64,000 nt of DNA from the NCBI RefSeq assembly GCF_001640805.2, contig NC_066852.1, positions 7,982,194 to 8,046,193 of the forward strand, read 5' to 3'. The position numbers were made by a program, and so were the translations under genes. The DNA is from Lates calcarifer. Taxonomy: Eukaryota; Chordata; Actinopteri; Centropomidae. The notes below the pieces were generated by a model that had not been told where the DNA came from, ran no database searches, and saw only the letters and a program-made list of their open reading frames with translations. Position 1 is the first letter of the stretch, and each line of letters starts with the position of its first letter. This document shows positions 24,901 through 38,796 of the stretch, one piece after another.

Positions 24901-27900
24901 TTAGCACAACATGGGTACACTCAAGTTAAGTTCAACAAATTTAAGTAAAGTAATGTAAGTAAATGTTCTTAATTGCTTTCTACCCCTGAGTTTAACAAAC
25001 CTAATCTGGACATGTCACTGTTAGGTGGATCAGGAGAGCTGGCACCAGCCACAGCAGCCAGTCGTGCTGAGGACCTGGAACATGGAGTCCCCTCACAACT
25101 ATGAGAATAGCCGCCATGAGACCAGCATCTTTGCCTGCCCTGGTGCTACATCCTTTGAGGTGGAGTTTGATGAACGCTGTGAGACAGAGAAGAGGTGACC
25201 TATGTCAAATTTCAAATTTTTTACTTAAATTTTTTTATTCCTAGTAAGGATTTTACTTACCCGTCCTCTATTCTCTTGACATTCATAGGTATGACTACCT
25301 AGAATTCACAGATTCTAGAGGTGGCAAGGTCCGCTATGATATGAAAGTTGGAACTGAGAAGTGGCCAAAGGTAGGATTTTGGAAACCACTGCATTGTCTC
25401 TGTATAAAACACTGTTGTTGCTTAATTCCTTTACACATGTCTGCTGTTTCTCATTGCTCCTTCAGAAAGTGACATTTGATGCTGGCCCTCAGCTCCAGTT
25501 CCTCTTCCACTCTGATAGCAGTAATAATGAGTGGGGTTACAAGTTCACTGTGACAGCCCTGGGTCTGCCAGACATCACCATTTCTTGGATGTCGGACTTG
25601 CAGCTGCTGGTGGCTCGCCTGATGGGTCGTCTTGCATCTAGGACTCTGGCATTGAAATCCCCTCATGGTAAAACTGTTTCCCACAACCTTCATCAAACAA
25701 AGCCTTCTGTGTGCAAAGTTTGGGAATAAATGCATTGGACCATAGTCAGAACTTTACTAATCTTGTTTATTTGGGGCTTATAGGAACAGAACTTGCAAAG
25801 TTAGGGAATTGTTAAACATATATGACATGAATTCATTTCAGACTGCTTCAGAATGATATTTTACTCAAGCATCTCTCAGGCCCTCAGTGACAGATTGTCA
25901 CTCTGACATTTGTGGGTTGCTGTCTATTCCAGAGATACACACGGTAAAGGAGCTTCCAGCAGGGAAAATGTCCCATGTTCAATCTTCTCCTTTATGGAAA
26001 CCCATCCTGCGACACGGGTTGTGTGAAACAAGGGAGACCAATCAGACTAAAACACCCACAGAACAGGTATGTTTAAGTCTGCTTACTCAAGTTCTGTAGA
26101 AGTAGGATTACACCATTGCAATGAGCTCATCTGATAAATATTGCTCCATTACCTTGTTGTTTTTCTGCGTGAACAGACAAATGCATGGTCTCTTGATGAG
26201 TTAATGAGCTTCCTGGAGGACTTTGCGCGTTGGAACCCCTCACAGGAACCAACAGACAGTAGAACAGAGCTGATGAGGAAACTCATGCAGTCCTGCAGAA
26301 GACAAACAATGAGGAATGAGATAGCCTCCGGGTCAAAGACAGACCAAGCCGTGAATGCCATTTGGGCAGCCATGGTGTACCACACACCAGCCTTCAATCA
26401 TGCCCTGAAGACCTACGGTAATGCCTGGCTGTAATCTGTGGTCACAGAGCAAAAGCTGTTCTGTTTATTTCTTGTTGTTTGTTAACATGGTAATTCTGCA
26501 TGGTTGATTAACTTGGTCAATTCAATTCACATTCTGTTTTGTCTTCATATGATTAGTTAATCAAGACTGCACGTCCTGTCTAAGTGAAGAGTTTGTGCAG
26601 GTGTATTCACTAGCAGACAGCATCAGAACGTGGATGGTGAGTGACAGGATTAATGTCTCTGTTGATTATCTACTTCTGAATTTCTGATTGTGTCACTGGA
26701 CTTCTATGTTGATGATGTTTTTTCTCCCCATCAGCTTGAGATGAAGCAGAGATACCTAGTTGGCAAAATGAACGTTCCTGATGACAAAGAAGGGGTTCCT
26801 GATGAGGTTACCATGGAGACATTAGGTTAGGACTTCAGCAAATGTAAAGCTTTTCATTGACTGTGTTATCTCCTGAATATTATTTTTGCTTACTTGTGTC
26901 ATCTTCTTTCCTTCTAGCTGATATGTGTATTGAGAAGAGTCTCCTGCTGTTCAGATTCGCCCCTTGTGGAGTAACATGTCAGGACAGTGACTCATTCAAA
27001 GCTGCAGAGGGTAGCAGCGCTCTACTCCTCCGCTCAAGTTCAATCTCAGAAGGGGACTTCCAGGCCAGCTCCTCTCTGGGACCTCAGCCTGCAGGGGCTG
27101 AGGAGGGCAGTGATGCTAGGGCAGGACAGAACAAGTCCCCTGGCGCTCAAGCCCCAAACTCATCTTCTGGGCACAGCAGACGAGGCCACAGAGGCTCCAC
27201 AGAGAGCCTCTCATCCCAGCCAGGGGAGCCAGCCTCACCCTCTGCCTTCCCCCGTAAACCTCCATTCAGTCGGGCACGGCTACGCCTTCTGTCCTGTCGA
27301 TCTATAGAAGAGCCCCGCTTGACCCCCTCTGTCAAGGATCGCTACCCGATACTCAAACACATCCTAAACTTCATAAAGGACCAGGCTCTGACAACAGCAA
27401 GGTTACTGACCGTCAGTCTTCTATTTTGCATTTATGTAATTTGTAACATGCAGGGTTAAGTAATCAGATTCTTCTTCCTGTAGTATTCTGCAGACCCTGT
27501 CCCTGAACAGAGCCCAGGCTCTGAGTGTGTGCAAGGTCCTGGAAATGGTTCAGCAGTGTTTACATTCCCTGGGAAAGCCACACCTCTTCCAAGCCCCCTG
27601 CATTCTCTTCTTACAGGAGCTGCTAACATGTCAGAAAGACTTCACTAGGTACACCTGTTGGAAAGCTTTTCAGTTTAAGTGAAACAACAGTCAGTTTTAT
27701 GTGGTGTATGTTAATACTTTAGTCTAGTTTTATGAAATAACAGTATGGATTGGTTTCTGAGATGCTAAAAAGAGAGGAATCGATCATAGTTCTCCTAAAG
27801 TAGATTGCTCTGACCTCTGCTATACTGATGACAATGATGACATTTAAAGACACATGAATAACAAGTACATTTTGAGAGGGAAATAAATGTTGTGTAAAAA

Positions 27901-30900
27901 GTCTGCATGAAAAACATACAACTGTGTAATAGTAATTCACCCAAGATTTGCTTTCTCTTTGTCAGTTATTTCTCCCAGTTGTCAGACAGTGGGCAGAAGC
28001 TAGGGGAGGAGGTGAGGCGTTCCTACCATCACCTGGTGCTCATGCTGGTGGAAGCAGTACAAGGCTTCAGCAGCCTCAATGAGAAGTAAGCTCTTACTTT
28101 GCAACCAACCATGTGCACTGATAACTAGATTCACTGAAATTAAAAAAAACGATAGCAGCAGTGATGAGAGTAATTCCAAGTGTGCAGTGGTGTAACCAGA
28201 CCCTCATCACTGTTCTCCAGAGCCCTGCTACCAGCCCTGTCATGTGTGCAGACCTGCTTGTTGCACCTTCTAGACATGAGCTGGGAGGTACATGACCTTC
28301 TTCTCTTCCTGAATATCAAGCTTCCTGACATCCTGCTCAGCATGTCTCAGGAAAACATCAGTGTTCATGACATTGCCATCAGGTAATATCAGACTCACCT
28401 CAGAATATAAGGCACCACACAGTGGAAATTAATTGCTTTTTCTATTGATAATATTGCAAAGTCTAGCTAAAGACAAGATGTTAAATAGTGTTCCAGCCAG
28501 TTAAATTGTGGAGATGGTTGATTCAGTCTGTGGTTTAAATTCATCTTCAGTCAATGGACAGAGGAAGATGAAATTGCTGACTACAAGAAGAACCAGGAGT
28601 GGATGGATGAGTGTATGGACGGGATGTTTGAGAAGTGGTATGACAAAATCGAGGAGGAGGACTCCATGGAGGACAGGAGAAAGGTACTGTACGTCTGTAC
28701 TGTGCTGCTGTATGTCATAAGAGACATAGTGCAATGATTAGAAAACAAGGAAAATTGTCATTACTCGGAGCTGCCTGAGGAAACAGATGGCTCTCACTGT
28801 TAAACCTGACTGAATAGATAGATTCTGTAATTTTTTTTGCATACCCAATCCAAAATGCAAAAATACTGCTGACTTAAATGATGTTTGTGAATATATGGAT
28901 GTTCAATAGGTTGTAGGTAAGTAAAAAAGTAGATGAAGAGGTTTTCTCAGCCTATGTTACAAAGTTTGATGATAATGTAACTGGTCCTGTCCACAGATGC
29001 ACATGTTCATTGCACGCTATTGTGACCTGCTCAATGTTGTCATTTCCTGTGATGGCTGTGAACGGATGGCACCTTGGCACCGCTACCGATGTCTCCAGTG
29101 CATGGATATGGACCTCTGCAAGACCTGCTTCCTCAGTGAGCTCACACACTCTGCTACACTATTCATACAGTCACACAGGAGTATCTCTTAGCCCAGAGTT
29201 AAGGCAAATAGAATAATTGCACCATTCATAAGTTGGCTTCAACCAAACTTAACTGTAGGTGTGTGTTTCTAACTAGGTGGTGCCAAGCCTGAAGGCCACG
29301 AGGACGACCATGAGATGGTGAACATGGAATATGCCTGTGACCACTGCCAGGGGCTCATTGTAGGCAGCAGGATCAACTGCAACGTGTGCGAAGACTTTGA
29401 CCTTTGCTTTGGTTGTTACAATGCCAAGAAGTATCCTGACAGGTGACACATTTAAACTTTAATGTTATTCTGTCAAAACACACTTTTTTTTCAGGGGTTT
29501 ACCTGAGAGTTGTTAACTCAGTTATTTATTAATATTCCCATCTCTAGCCATCTGCCCACCCATCGGATCACAGTATACCCCATGGTGACCATACGAATCA
29601 GCGACCGTCACCGCTTGATCCAGCCCTACATCCACAATTACTCTTGGCTGCTGTTTGCTGCTTTGGCCCTGTACACATCAGAACTGAGCAGTGAGAAGCA
29701 GATGGAGGGAGAGATGTTGGACAGCGACACCTTGAACCGGGCTTCAGCCCTGCAGACATACTGCTCCCAACTCATCACCGATTGCTTGCTCAAGGGGCAG
29801 ACTGGCAAAGGCAAGTCCAGACCAGAATGTTGTGTTTAACGGAATACTTCAGCTTGTTTTATTCGCTCTCTTGCCAAGAGTTAGATGAGAAGATACCACC
29901 CTCATGTGTCGACACAAAATATGACGCTAGACTGAGCAGACTGTCAGCTTAGCTTTCCATGAAGGCTATAAGCATGGGTGGACTGTTTCCTAGTTGGGAG
30001 CAGTGACCTCCGCTGGTCAGCTGGCAACCTTACAGCGACTAGACAAGAGTGGCATTGATCTTCTCATATAACTCAAGTATATTCCCCAAAATGTTGAACT
30101 ATTCCTTTAGATAAAACACTGGCTTTCAGAGAGGATAAGGTGCTTCATTGTTAATCCATTTGTCACACTGTATCTCAGGTTCTTCAAATCTGTATTTTTT
30201 TTTCTGTTTATTAACCCTTCTTTATCATTCTCCGTGTAGGTCTACGTTCCTCAGCTTTGCTTGCTTTACTCTCCTCCAATGAATCGGCTTCTGATAGTGA
30301 GCTGTGTCCAGTCTCTCCAGAGTCCTCTCAGGAGCTCAGCACAGCCACTGACACCTCCTCTCTCCCTGGCAGCACTGCAGCAATCTGCTCTCCATCATCT
30401 CCCAGGGACAAGGTGAGGAACAGGAGACATGTTAGAAAATAATATGGAGACTGAATGATCTCTGTTTTGGGAGTGAATCATTACTGTAACAGGAAGTAGA
30501 ACACACACACACAAGAAACAAATAGAGCAGCTGGGTTGAGTTCAGTGCAAGAGTATGTGTATGTAGGTGAATGTGGATCAGCAAGTCACAATATTAGATT
30601 CATACAAAAAACATTCACTCATTTTAGCTGATGTACAAAAATACTTTGTGATACATACATGTACTTGCAGGTGTATGCATTTAGGCACCTCTGGACAAAA
30701 TACATACTTGTTTTTTGAAGTGAAAAGAAGCAAATGCAATCTCTGCAGCAAACATAAAAATGAGCCTTTTTCAAATGTTAATGCACTGTTTAATTAATGC
30801 TCTAAGAAATATAGTCCATCAGTGACTGTGGTGTGTACAAAATTTTGGGCACCCTACTAAGACAGTACCCTCCCTTTGGTAGATATCACAGCTTGCAAAT

Positions 30901-33900
30901 GCTATTTGTAACCAGCTAAGACTCTTTCTATTCTTGATTTAGGAATTTTCAGTCACTCTTCCTACAGATCACCTCAAGTTCTGAGATATGTTTAGACTGT
31001 CTCGCACTCACGGCATGATTAAGAACTGCCCACTGATTTTTAGTCATGTTCAAGTCATGGGACTGTGAGGGTCCTTCCAATAGATTCAGCTTGTGTTTCT
31101 TGAAGTAGTTCATGATGGATCTTGAGATCTGCTCTGGATCGTTGTACTGTTGTGGAAGCCAGTCTCTGTTTAGTTTCAGTCTCTTGACTGCAGGACATTT
31201 GCATCCAGAATTTGCTGATATTAAGTGGAATCCATCTCTGCAATGTGCTTTGCATACTTCAGACACTCACTTTTTTGATTAGGTCGCAGGTAAGGTTTTC
31301 TTCTGATGAATCCTCCATGTAGACCCAGTTTGTGCATGAACACTGCACAGTGGAACAATGCACCACCACTCCTGTGTCAGCTTCCTGTAGCTTTATTGGA
31401 AAGTTTTTATAGTCTTCCAGATCATGTCTTGATTTCCACAGTTCCCCTTAACTGCTCTCTGTTGATCATATTTCAGACAGTGGAAATTTCAAATTGGAAG
31501 CACTTTGATATCTTTTTATAGCCTCCCCTGCTTTGTAGACATCAGCTTCATTTTCAGATCTTGAGTCAGCTGCTTAAAGGAGCCCATGGTAATTGAGTTT
31601 TACCACAAGGTTTGAGGAGACAAAGAATTGCTCAAGCTCTGGAAATGTCATCAGGTGACAATTCTTATTGAAATTTATAAGTCCTAATGAGTCAATTAAA
31701 GCCTAACAAGTTAATGAAGGTCACAGCATTTTACAAGTATAGGAATACCTAAACTTTTGTCACAATTACTGTTTAGTCTGTGTTTCTATTTCAGTTTTTG
31801 AGTCCATGAAAACAGTAACACCATACTAACATTTGAAGAAAGGCTTGTTTTTAAGCTTCTGAAGTCTATAATGCAAAACAGTATATAGTATCTTAGCAGT
31901 TGAAGAACTACTGTTGGACTGTCATTTTCCTGAATTGTTGTTATCTGTTCACCACCAGAGTAAACCATCAGGTAAGGAGAAAAAGGTTAAGGGAGGTGGG
32001 CTCTCCTCCCCCTGCTCCCCCAGAGATGTTGTCCCCCCCAAGCACCGGAGAGGGAGAGAAAAAGAAGCTGGTTACTCAAGACACCCTTGATTCCCCAAGT
32101 CTCAGCCAGACACCATCTGTGTCCAGTGAGGACCCCCTCTCTCCCATTGTCCGGCGTAAGTACTAAGATTACCTCTATCAATCTGATTACAGGAGTGGTT
32201 TTGTCCTTTACTGGTTGTCACTATCCCTTAGCTGACTGAATCAACCTTGTGTGTGTGTGTGTGTGTTTTTTTTATCACGCTCAGCTTCAGAATCTGTGCC
32301 AGGGACAGTCAGCTCCCCAGCATCGGACGTTGTCAAGGAGACAGATGAGAGGCTGCCCCAGGTTCCCCTACAGGAGCATGTGTTTTCAGAGTGCTCCAGA
32401 GAGAGGATCTTGGGACTACTAGCAGCCATGCTGCCACCAGCCAAACCAGTATGTCAAACTAAAGATCAGTTTTTAGAGTTGAGATTCTGAGTGAAGTGAG
32501 ACTCTAAAGAAATGGTTTGACATTTTAGAAAATATGCTTATTTGCTTTTAGGCTGAGAGTTAGATGAGAGGATAAATACTGCTATGAAGCCAGCAGCCAG
32601 TTAGCTTAGCTTAGCATAAAAACTGGAAATGAGGGAAAACAACTAGCCAGGCTCTGTTTACAGGTAGCAAAATCTGCCTACCAGTACCTCTAAAGCGCTC
32701 TAATTAACATGCCTTATCTCATTTGTTTAATCTGTACAAAAACCACAGTGTTAAAACAATTACTTCTGGTTTTACAGGAGGTCATGTGCCATTTTATTTG
32801 TTGGCTGGACACACAGACTTTCCTAGAGTTTAAACTTCACCTCTGGGTCACTTAGGGTCAACCAAACAGAGACTCCAGGAGGTCGCTGCTCCTGTCTAAG
32901 AAATACAGTCCTGTATTTACTCACTTGTTTTGAAACAAGTGAGATATAACAAGTTGATTAGTGAGCTTTAGAGGTACTAGTAGGTGCATTTTGTCATTTT
33001 TGGCTTTTGTGCTCAACTAAACTGTCTGGCTGCTCACTGTAGCTTCATATTTAATGGACAAATATGAGAGTGGCATTGATCTTCTACTATAACTTTCAGC
33101 AACAAATCATACTTCTAGCTAACAAGAATTTGTAAAGTTAAAACACTAAATTATTATGGACCTAATATACACTGTTCCTGAATGTATAATATACCAATAT
33201 TGACTTTTTAAAAATGTATCTACAAATAACATTTACACTGTCTTTCTTGTATCTGAAGGGCAGCACCCTGTCTCTGCCCAGTCTGAGCTCCATCCTGCCC
33301 CAGCTTTTCAGAGCGGTCATTTCCAATGCTGGCTCTCTCAATGAGACATACCACCTCACCCTGGGACTACTGGGTCAGCTGCTGCTCCGAATCCCTCCAA
33401 TCGAGGCCGATGCTGCTGTTACAGAGGCCCTTGCTGACAAATATGAGTTGCTCACACAAGGAGACGCAGCCACTTCAGACACGGAGGGTTGGAGGACCAC
33501 TCAGCTGCTTTTCAGCCTAGGAGCTGTCTGTTTAGACAGGTAAAACAAAGAAAATCTGATTATCAGATTTTTTTTCATTGGTTAGATTCATTTCCTTGAT
33601 GACACAGCTGCAGATATTGATACTGCAAGGCCAAGTCTGCACTTGTTAGCACCTACATGGATTTTAGCCAATCCAGAACAGCTATGTGAGATATTTTCCT
33701 ACCTTAAGTAAAAACAAATGAAAGTAATATTACTTACATGTTTATACTTGTTTTTATTTTACAAGGTGGGTCCAGATAGTTTTATCATTATCAACATTGT
33801 TGAAAAACTATGCGTTTTTTATCGTAAGGCGCATGTGTTCCATCTTTAATAATGTGTATTATATTTATATAATACACATTTATATAATATAATACTAAAA

Positions 33901-36900
33901 TGTTATACAAATGGGCCCTTTTTTCAAATTATTCCTGTGTGAATTGAAGACATGCTTTCCTTTGTTGAGCCAGTGTTTGTTTCATTTACACATTACATAT
34001 TAACGCCATTAACATCATTATGTGTTAAATAATGTATTAACAGATGGCACCAATCACTCTTCATCATATAGCTTAGCTCTTATTTGTCATTTATACAAAG
34101 TATTTCCTCTTCCTTTCTTGTGCAGTCGTATCGGTCTGGATTGGGCGTGCACAGTAGCCGATATTTTACACAGTCTGAATGCTTGTCCTGAGTGGAGCAC
34201 AGTGATTGCCGCCTTCACTGATCACTGTATACAGCAGCTGCCACAAACCCTCAAACGCACCAACCTCTTCACCCTGCTGGTGCTGGTGGGCTTCCCTGAG
34301 GTAAGTAGAATACATACTGACACACAGGGTTGTACACTGCTTTTCTAACCCTCGTAAACCAACTGCGACTCCTGTGTGTGTCTGTCAGGTGCTGTGCGTG
34401 GGCACCCAGACGGTGTTTATTGACAACGCCAATGAACAGCACAACATGATCTTGCTCAAGCACTTCACAGAAAAGAACCATGCTGCGGTGGTGGACGTTA
34501 AGACACGCAAGAGGAAAACAGGTTGGTGCAGTAGTAGCGCTACTAACACCACTAGTGTTCAGAAATAAACATGGAATTAACACTGTGTGCTTTCCCTTCT
34601 TTCATAGTGAGGGACTACCAACTCATCCAGTCTCAGGATTCCACTACAGCCAGCCTTCCAGGGCAGGCAGAGGGCCAGGGATCCCCAAAGACACTGCTCA
34701 GCCGCTACCTGAGCAACTTTACCTCTATCATCAGCCACCTGCTGCAGACCAGCCAGGACAATGGCTCCCCTGATGCTGTGGAGGCTTCCTGGGTCCTGTC
34801 CTTGGCCCTTAAAGGCCTCTACAACACACTCAAGGTACCTGCCTCAACCTAGGGATATCAATATCTGGAACTGGCATAGGAACAATGTGCATAGGTGATA
34901 TAAAATGATTGAAGAGGTAGTTTTCTCAAAACATGTTGTTCTCTTGTGTAGAAGCATGGAGTGGAGCAAGCTCAGGAGGCCATCCAGCAGTCAGGACTGA
35001 CTCAGCTGCTGGTGAGGAAGTGCAGCAAGGGAACAGGCTTCAGCAAACTGTGGCTGCTGCGAGATCTAGAGATTCTCTCCATCATGCTCTACTCCTCTAA
35101 GAGGGAGATCCACTCCATGGCTCAGGATCCTGAGCGAGACCAAAGAGAACAGGACAAGGAGCACGACTCAGACCACTCCAGTTGCTGCGCTGACGAGACT
35201 GACATCAACAGGCCCGACCCCTTAGAGGGTCTTGATGAGGAGACAAAGATTTGCTTCCAGGTGATGAGGGATGCTACTCATAATACATGATACAGCTAAA
35301 TGTAATATGATCGTCTAATAATTTAAAGTCCCTTTTTTTTTTTCAATGCAGATCACCCACGATGCCTTAAACGCCCCTCTGCCCATCCTGCGGGCCATGT
35401 ATGAACTGCAGATGAAGAGAACTGACTCTTTTTTCCTGGAGGTGCAGAAGAGGTCAGCATTAACTTCCATATAGAGAATTTCTTTTTAATGTACTCTATT
35501 TTCTTTGTGTGAGCCACCATGGTAAAAGTCATATTTTCCAATCAAAACCTACCTCCATTTTATGCGTTCTGCCTTTGTGTTATTTTCAGATTTGATGGAG
35601 AAGAGATAAAAACAGATGAGACAATCCGCACACTGGCTCAGAAGTGGCAGCCAACCAGGCGGCCTCGCTCTGAGGAGAGGAACACCAAGGCAGTGGACAC
35701 TGATATGATTGTGGTGTCCTGTGTGGTGAGCTTTTTAAGACTGCTTTTAAATAGCATACATTATGAATAGCTAAGTACATTAGGCTAAGGTTTTCAGTCG
35801 TATACTACTAGAACTTTACAAATATTTACATTACTAACTGTGACAAGAGGAGATAAGATAAATGGGAGAAAGTTTGGAGGTGATGTCTTTCATATCTCAT
35901 TTTTCTTATATATCCCCATCATTGCCCTCCTCCCACAGTCTAAACCCAGTCACTGTGAAAAAGCCACAGAGGAGCTCAACGTAGTGGCCCAGAAGCTCAT
36001 CACCAATTCAGAGAGTGACTTACAACTCAGCTACGCCAAACAGAGACGGACCAAAAGCTCAGCTCTTTTACACAAGGAACTGGATGTGCGCAGCAATCGG
36101 GCAGTTCGTCAGTATCTAGTGAAGGTCAATCAGGCCATTGCAACACTGTATGCCCGCCATGTGCTGGCCTCACTGCTGGCTGACTGGCCTGCAGAGGCCG
36201 CATTAAGCGAGGAGGCCCTGGAACTGAGTGGTGCCTCACACATGGCTTACATCCTGGACATGCTAATGCAGCTGGAGGAGAGGCCGCTCTGGGAGAAGGT
36301 AGGCAAAAGAGAGGAGCATGTGGAGTTTGTGTTGCGTATGCAAAGTCTACAAAATGTGATTGGCACATGTGATACATTAGAGGTTTTGGTTGATTAATGT
36401 GACTGACATATTCTGTTGATGATCAGATTCTCCAGAGGGTGCTGAAGGGTTGCAGCCAGAGTATGCTGTGCAGTCTGTCCCTCACTGCATGCCAGTTCAT
36501 GGAGGAGCCAGGTATGGCCGTGCAGGTCAGAGAGTCCAAACACCCATATGACAACAACACCAACTTTGAGGTGGGTAAATTGCATTTTTTATCATTAGCA
36601 GCCATAACTGAAGTTTTTCTGAATTTCAGTGTCCTGTGTAGTGTAACTACAGTTGGCTATTAGTTCAGATTAAAATGTATTAAAATTAAGCTTAGTGTCA
36701 CATTGACTGTTATGTTTTTGTATTCTGAAGTCCTATATCCTTTTTTCAATCAATTTGAAGATTTTGTTGAATCCGCCTTTTCTCTTTGCAGGACAAAGTT
36801 CACATCCCAGGGGCCATCTACCTTTCAGTAAAATTTGACTCCCGCTGCTACACAGAGGAAGGCTGTGATGAGCTCATCATGTCGAGCAGCAGTGACTTCC

Positions 36901-38761
36901 TCCAGGATGTCCACAATTTCAGTGGATCTCCTCAGAAATGGTCTGATTTTGAAATCCCTGGTGAGGAAAAAGTCAATTTTTTTTCTGTTCTAAACATATG
37001 TGCCTGTGTGTGTGCATTTCAGATGGTTTAATTGTAATGTCTAAATCATGTCTGTGTGGGTCTCTCTCAGGTGATACCCTGTACTACAGATTTATGTCAG
37101 ACATGAGCAACACAGAGTGGGGCTACAAGTTCACTGTAACAGGAGGCCACAGAGGACGATTCCAGACAGGTACTTAACATTACAACAGATAGTCACTTTT
37201 ACATTTGTGCAAAGCTGCTTCAGTAACTCTGCAAACTGCTAGTAAAATGCAGATTAAGCTCTAAATGAATCCTCAGGTGGGTCAGGTTTTAATCCTCTCT
37301 GCACTTTTGCTTGTCTTTAATCAGGGTTTGAGATACTGAAGCAGATGTTAGCTGATGACCAAGTGCTCAGCCACCTGCCGCTGGCTGACATATGGGAGTG
37401 GCAGGTGGGTGTGGCCTGTCGCCAGACTGGGAACCAGCGACTCAAAGCCATTCACTTGTTGCTCCGCCTCCTGCAGTGTCAATCCCAGACGTAAGCTCAG
37501 CCTTACTTATACATCTCTATCTTTCCTTTTAACTCTTTCCCATTATTCTCATACTTTTTCTGTCATCAGTGAGATTCTTTTGAAATTGTAGGGTTACGTT
37601 GTCATGAATAGACTTCCAAAGTAAAACATTTATTTGGGCATCAGGCCTATCCACATTGACCTAAGTAATGATAAGTTGGCTAAGAGGTCCCAGTATACAT
37701 TTTTAACTCAGCAGTGTGTTTTCCCTAGAGGTGCAGGATTACACCTCTACACAGGGTTTGCATAAAAGCCTTTGTAAATCCCTCATGTAGTTCCGTGGCA
37801 GTGGTAGTGGTAGTCACCACGGAAATGAGGTAAAGGATGTGTTTAGGAATTTGTATATGTGCAGAATGACTCAGCAGCTGTCTGTTCACAGTGACAACAT
37901 CACACCATTTATGAGAAGTTAGTGCTCACACAGACAGCAAACACATCGTTAAACTTTTAAGTTTTGTGTTTTGCTCTGGTTACTTCACTTGGTTTGAACT
38001 GTGCAAAATGATGTTTGTTAGTTAAACACATGCTGTTACGTACTGTTTTCACATTCATCTGTTGACCTTTTTCTGAGCTCAGCTTATATTTTAGTTTGAG
38101 ATGTGAACATACAAGCAGGATTTTTTGAGATCACAGTGGTTTTGAAGCCATTCATGCAGCTTACACAGGTGTGATATGGAAATTTAACACCTCCAGTGCA
38201 CATGCTGAGAATAGACTATACAGTGACACATAATTCCAGTAGTTAAACTTTTGAAACAGTATTATGGTATTTTATAAGTGTTACAACATGTCTAGATGGG
38301 ATCTTTAATCGCCATTGTCCACCAGGACACATTACTCAAAAGCATCTCAGACTGCTGTAAATATGTGTTCATCATACTTCACCATACAGATAGATAGCAT
38401 AGTGATTTATGAATTAAAAACATTACCATTCATCCTTTAGTCATTTCATGACTGATGGATGTTACAAGATTTATCACTAGGAATGAATAATAAACGAATT
38501 AAGTTTCATTTTCAGCCACAGCTTTGCTTTTCTCCCTGTTCTCCCTGTTCTGCCTGTGTACATGTGTTTGTCTGTCTAACTGTTGATTTGTTTGCGCTCT
38601 AGAGCCTGTGAGCTGACGCTGCTGCGACCTCTGTGGCAACTCTTTATGTCTATGGAAAACAGCCTGAGCCAGGATCCCACCGGTATTACTGTGCTGCTGC
38701 CTCTTCACAGAGCCCTCACTGAACTCTTCTTCATCGCAGAAGCCCGTGCCATTGTGAGTGA

Positions 38762-38796
<35 letters not shown>

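Larger units (their letters stand above)
30240..32448 (+). other. ZZEF1: ZZEF1 coding exons 37-39 (Ser/Pro-rich linker)
   Basis: Exons 30240-30412, 31972-32155, 32285-32448. The encoded linker is poorly conserved and rich in Ser, Pro and Glu, then returns to the conserved RILGLLAAMLPP helix. Exon 38 is placed at the acceptor ending 31971, because the competing acceptor 13 bp upstream (31958) shifts the frame and reaches a TGA. The acceptor of exon 39 is preceded by a (TG)9T8 tract. Alternative splicing here is plausible. Confidence 0.82.

Noticed and set aside
26987..27307. A 106-codon frame overlapping ZZEF1 exon 29
   Set aside because: It is another frame of the GC-rich, Ser/Pro-rich exon 29, whose ZZEF1 frame continues into conserved exons on both sides.
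30949..31266. The - strand frame with transposase-like residues as a functional gene
   Set aside because: It is the C-terminal remnant of a deleted Tc1-like element without the first catalytic Asp; annotated as a pseudogene.
31959..31971. A 13-nt micro-exon AGTAAACCATCAG followed by the good donor-like GTAAGG
   Set aside because: Using it as a micro-exon needs a further acceptor nearby that I do not see; reading on from the CCATCAG acceptor keeps the frame and conserved context.
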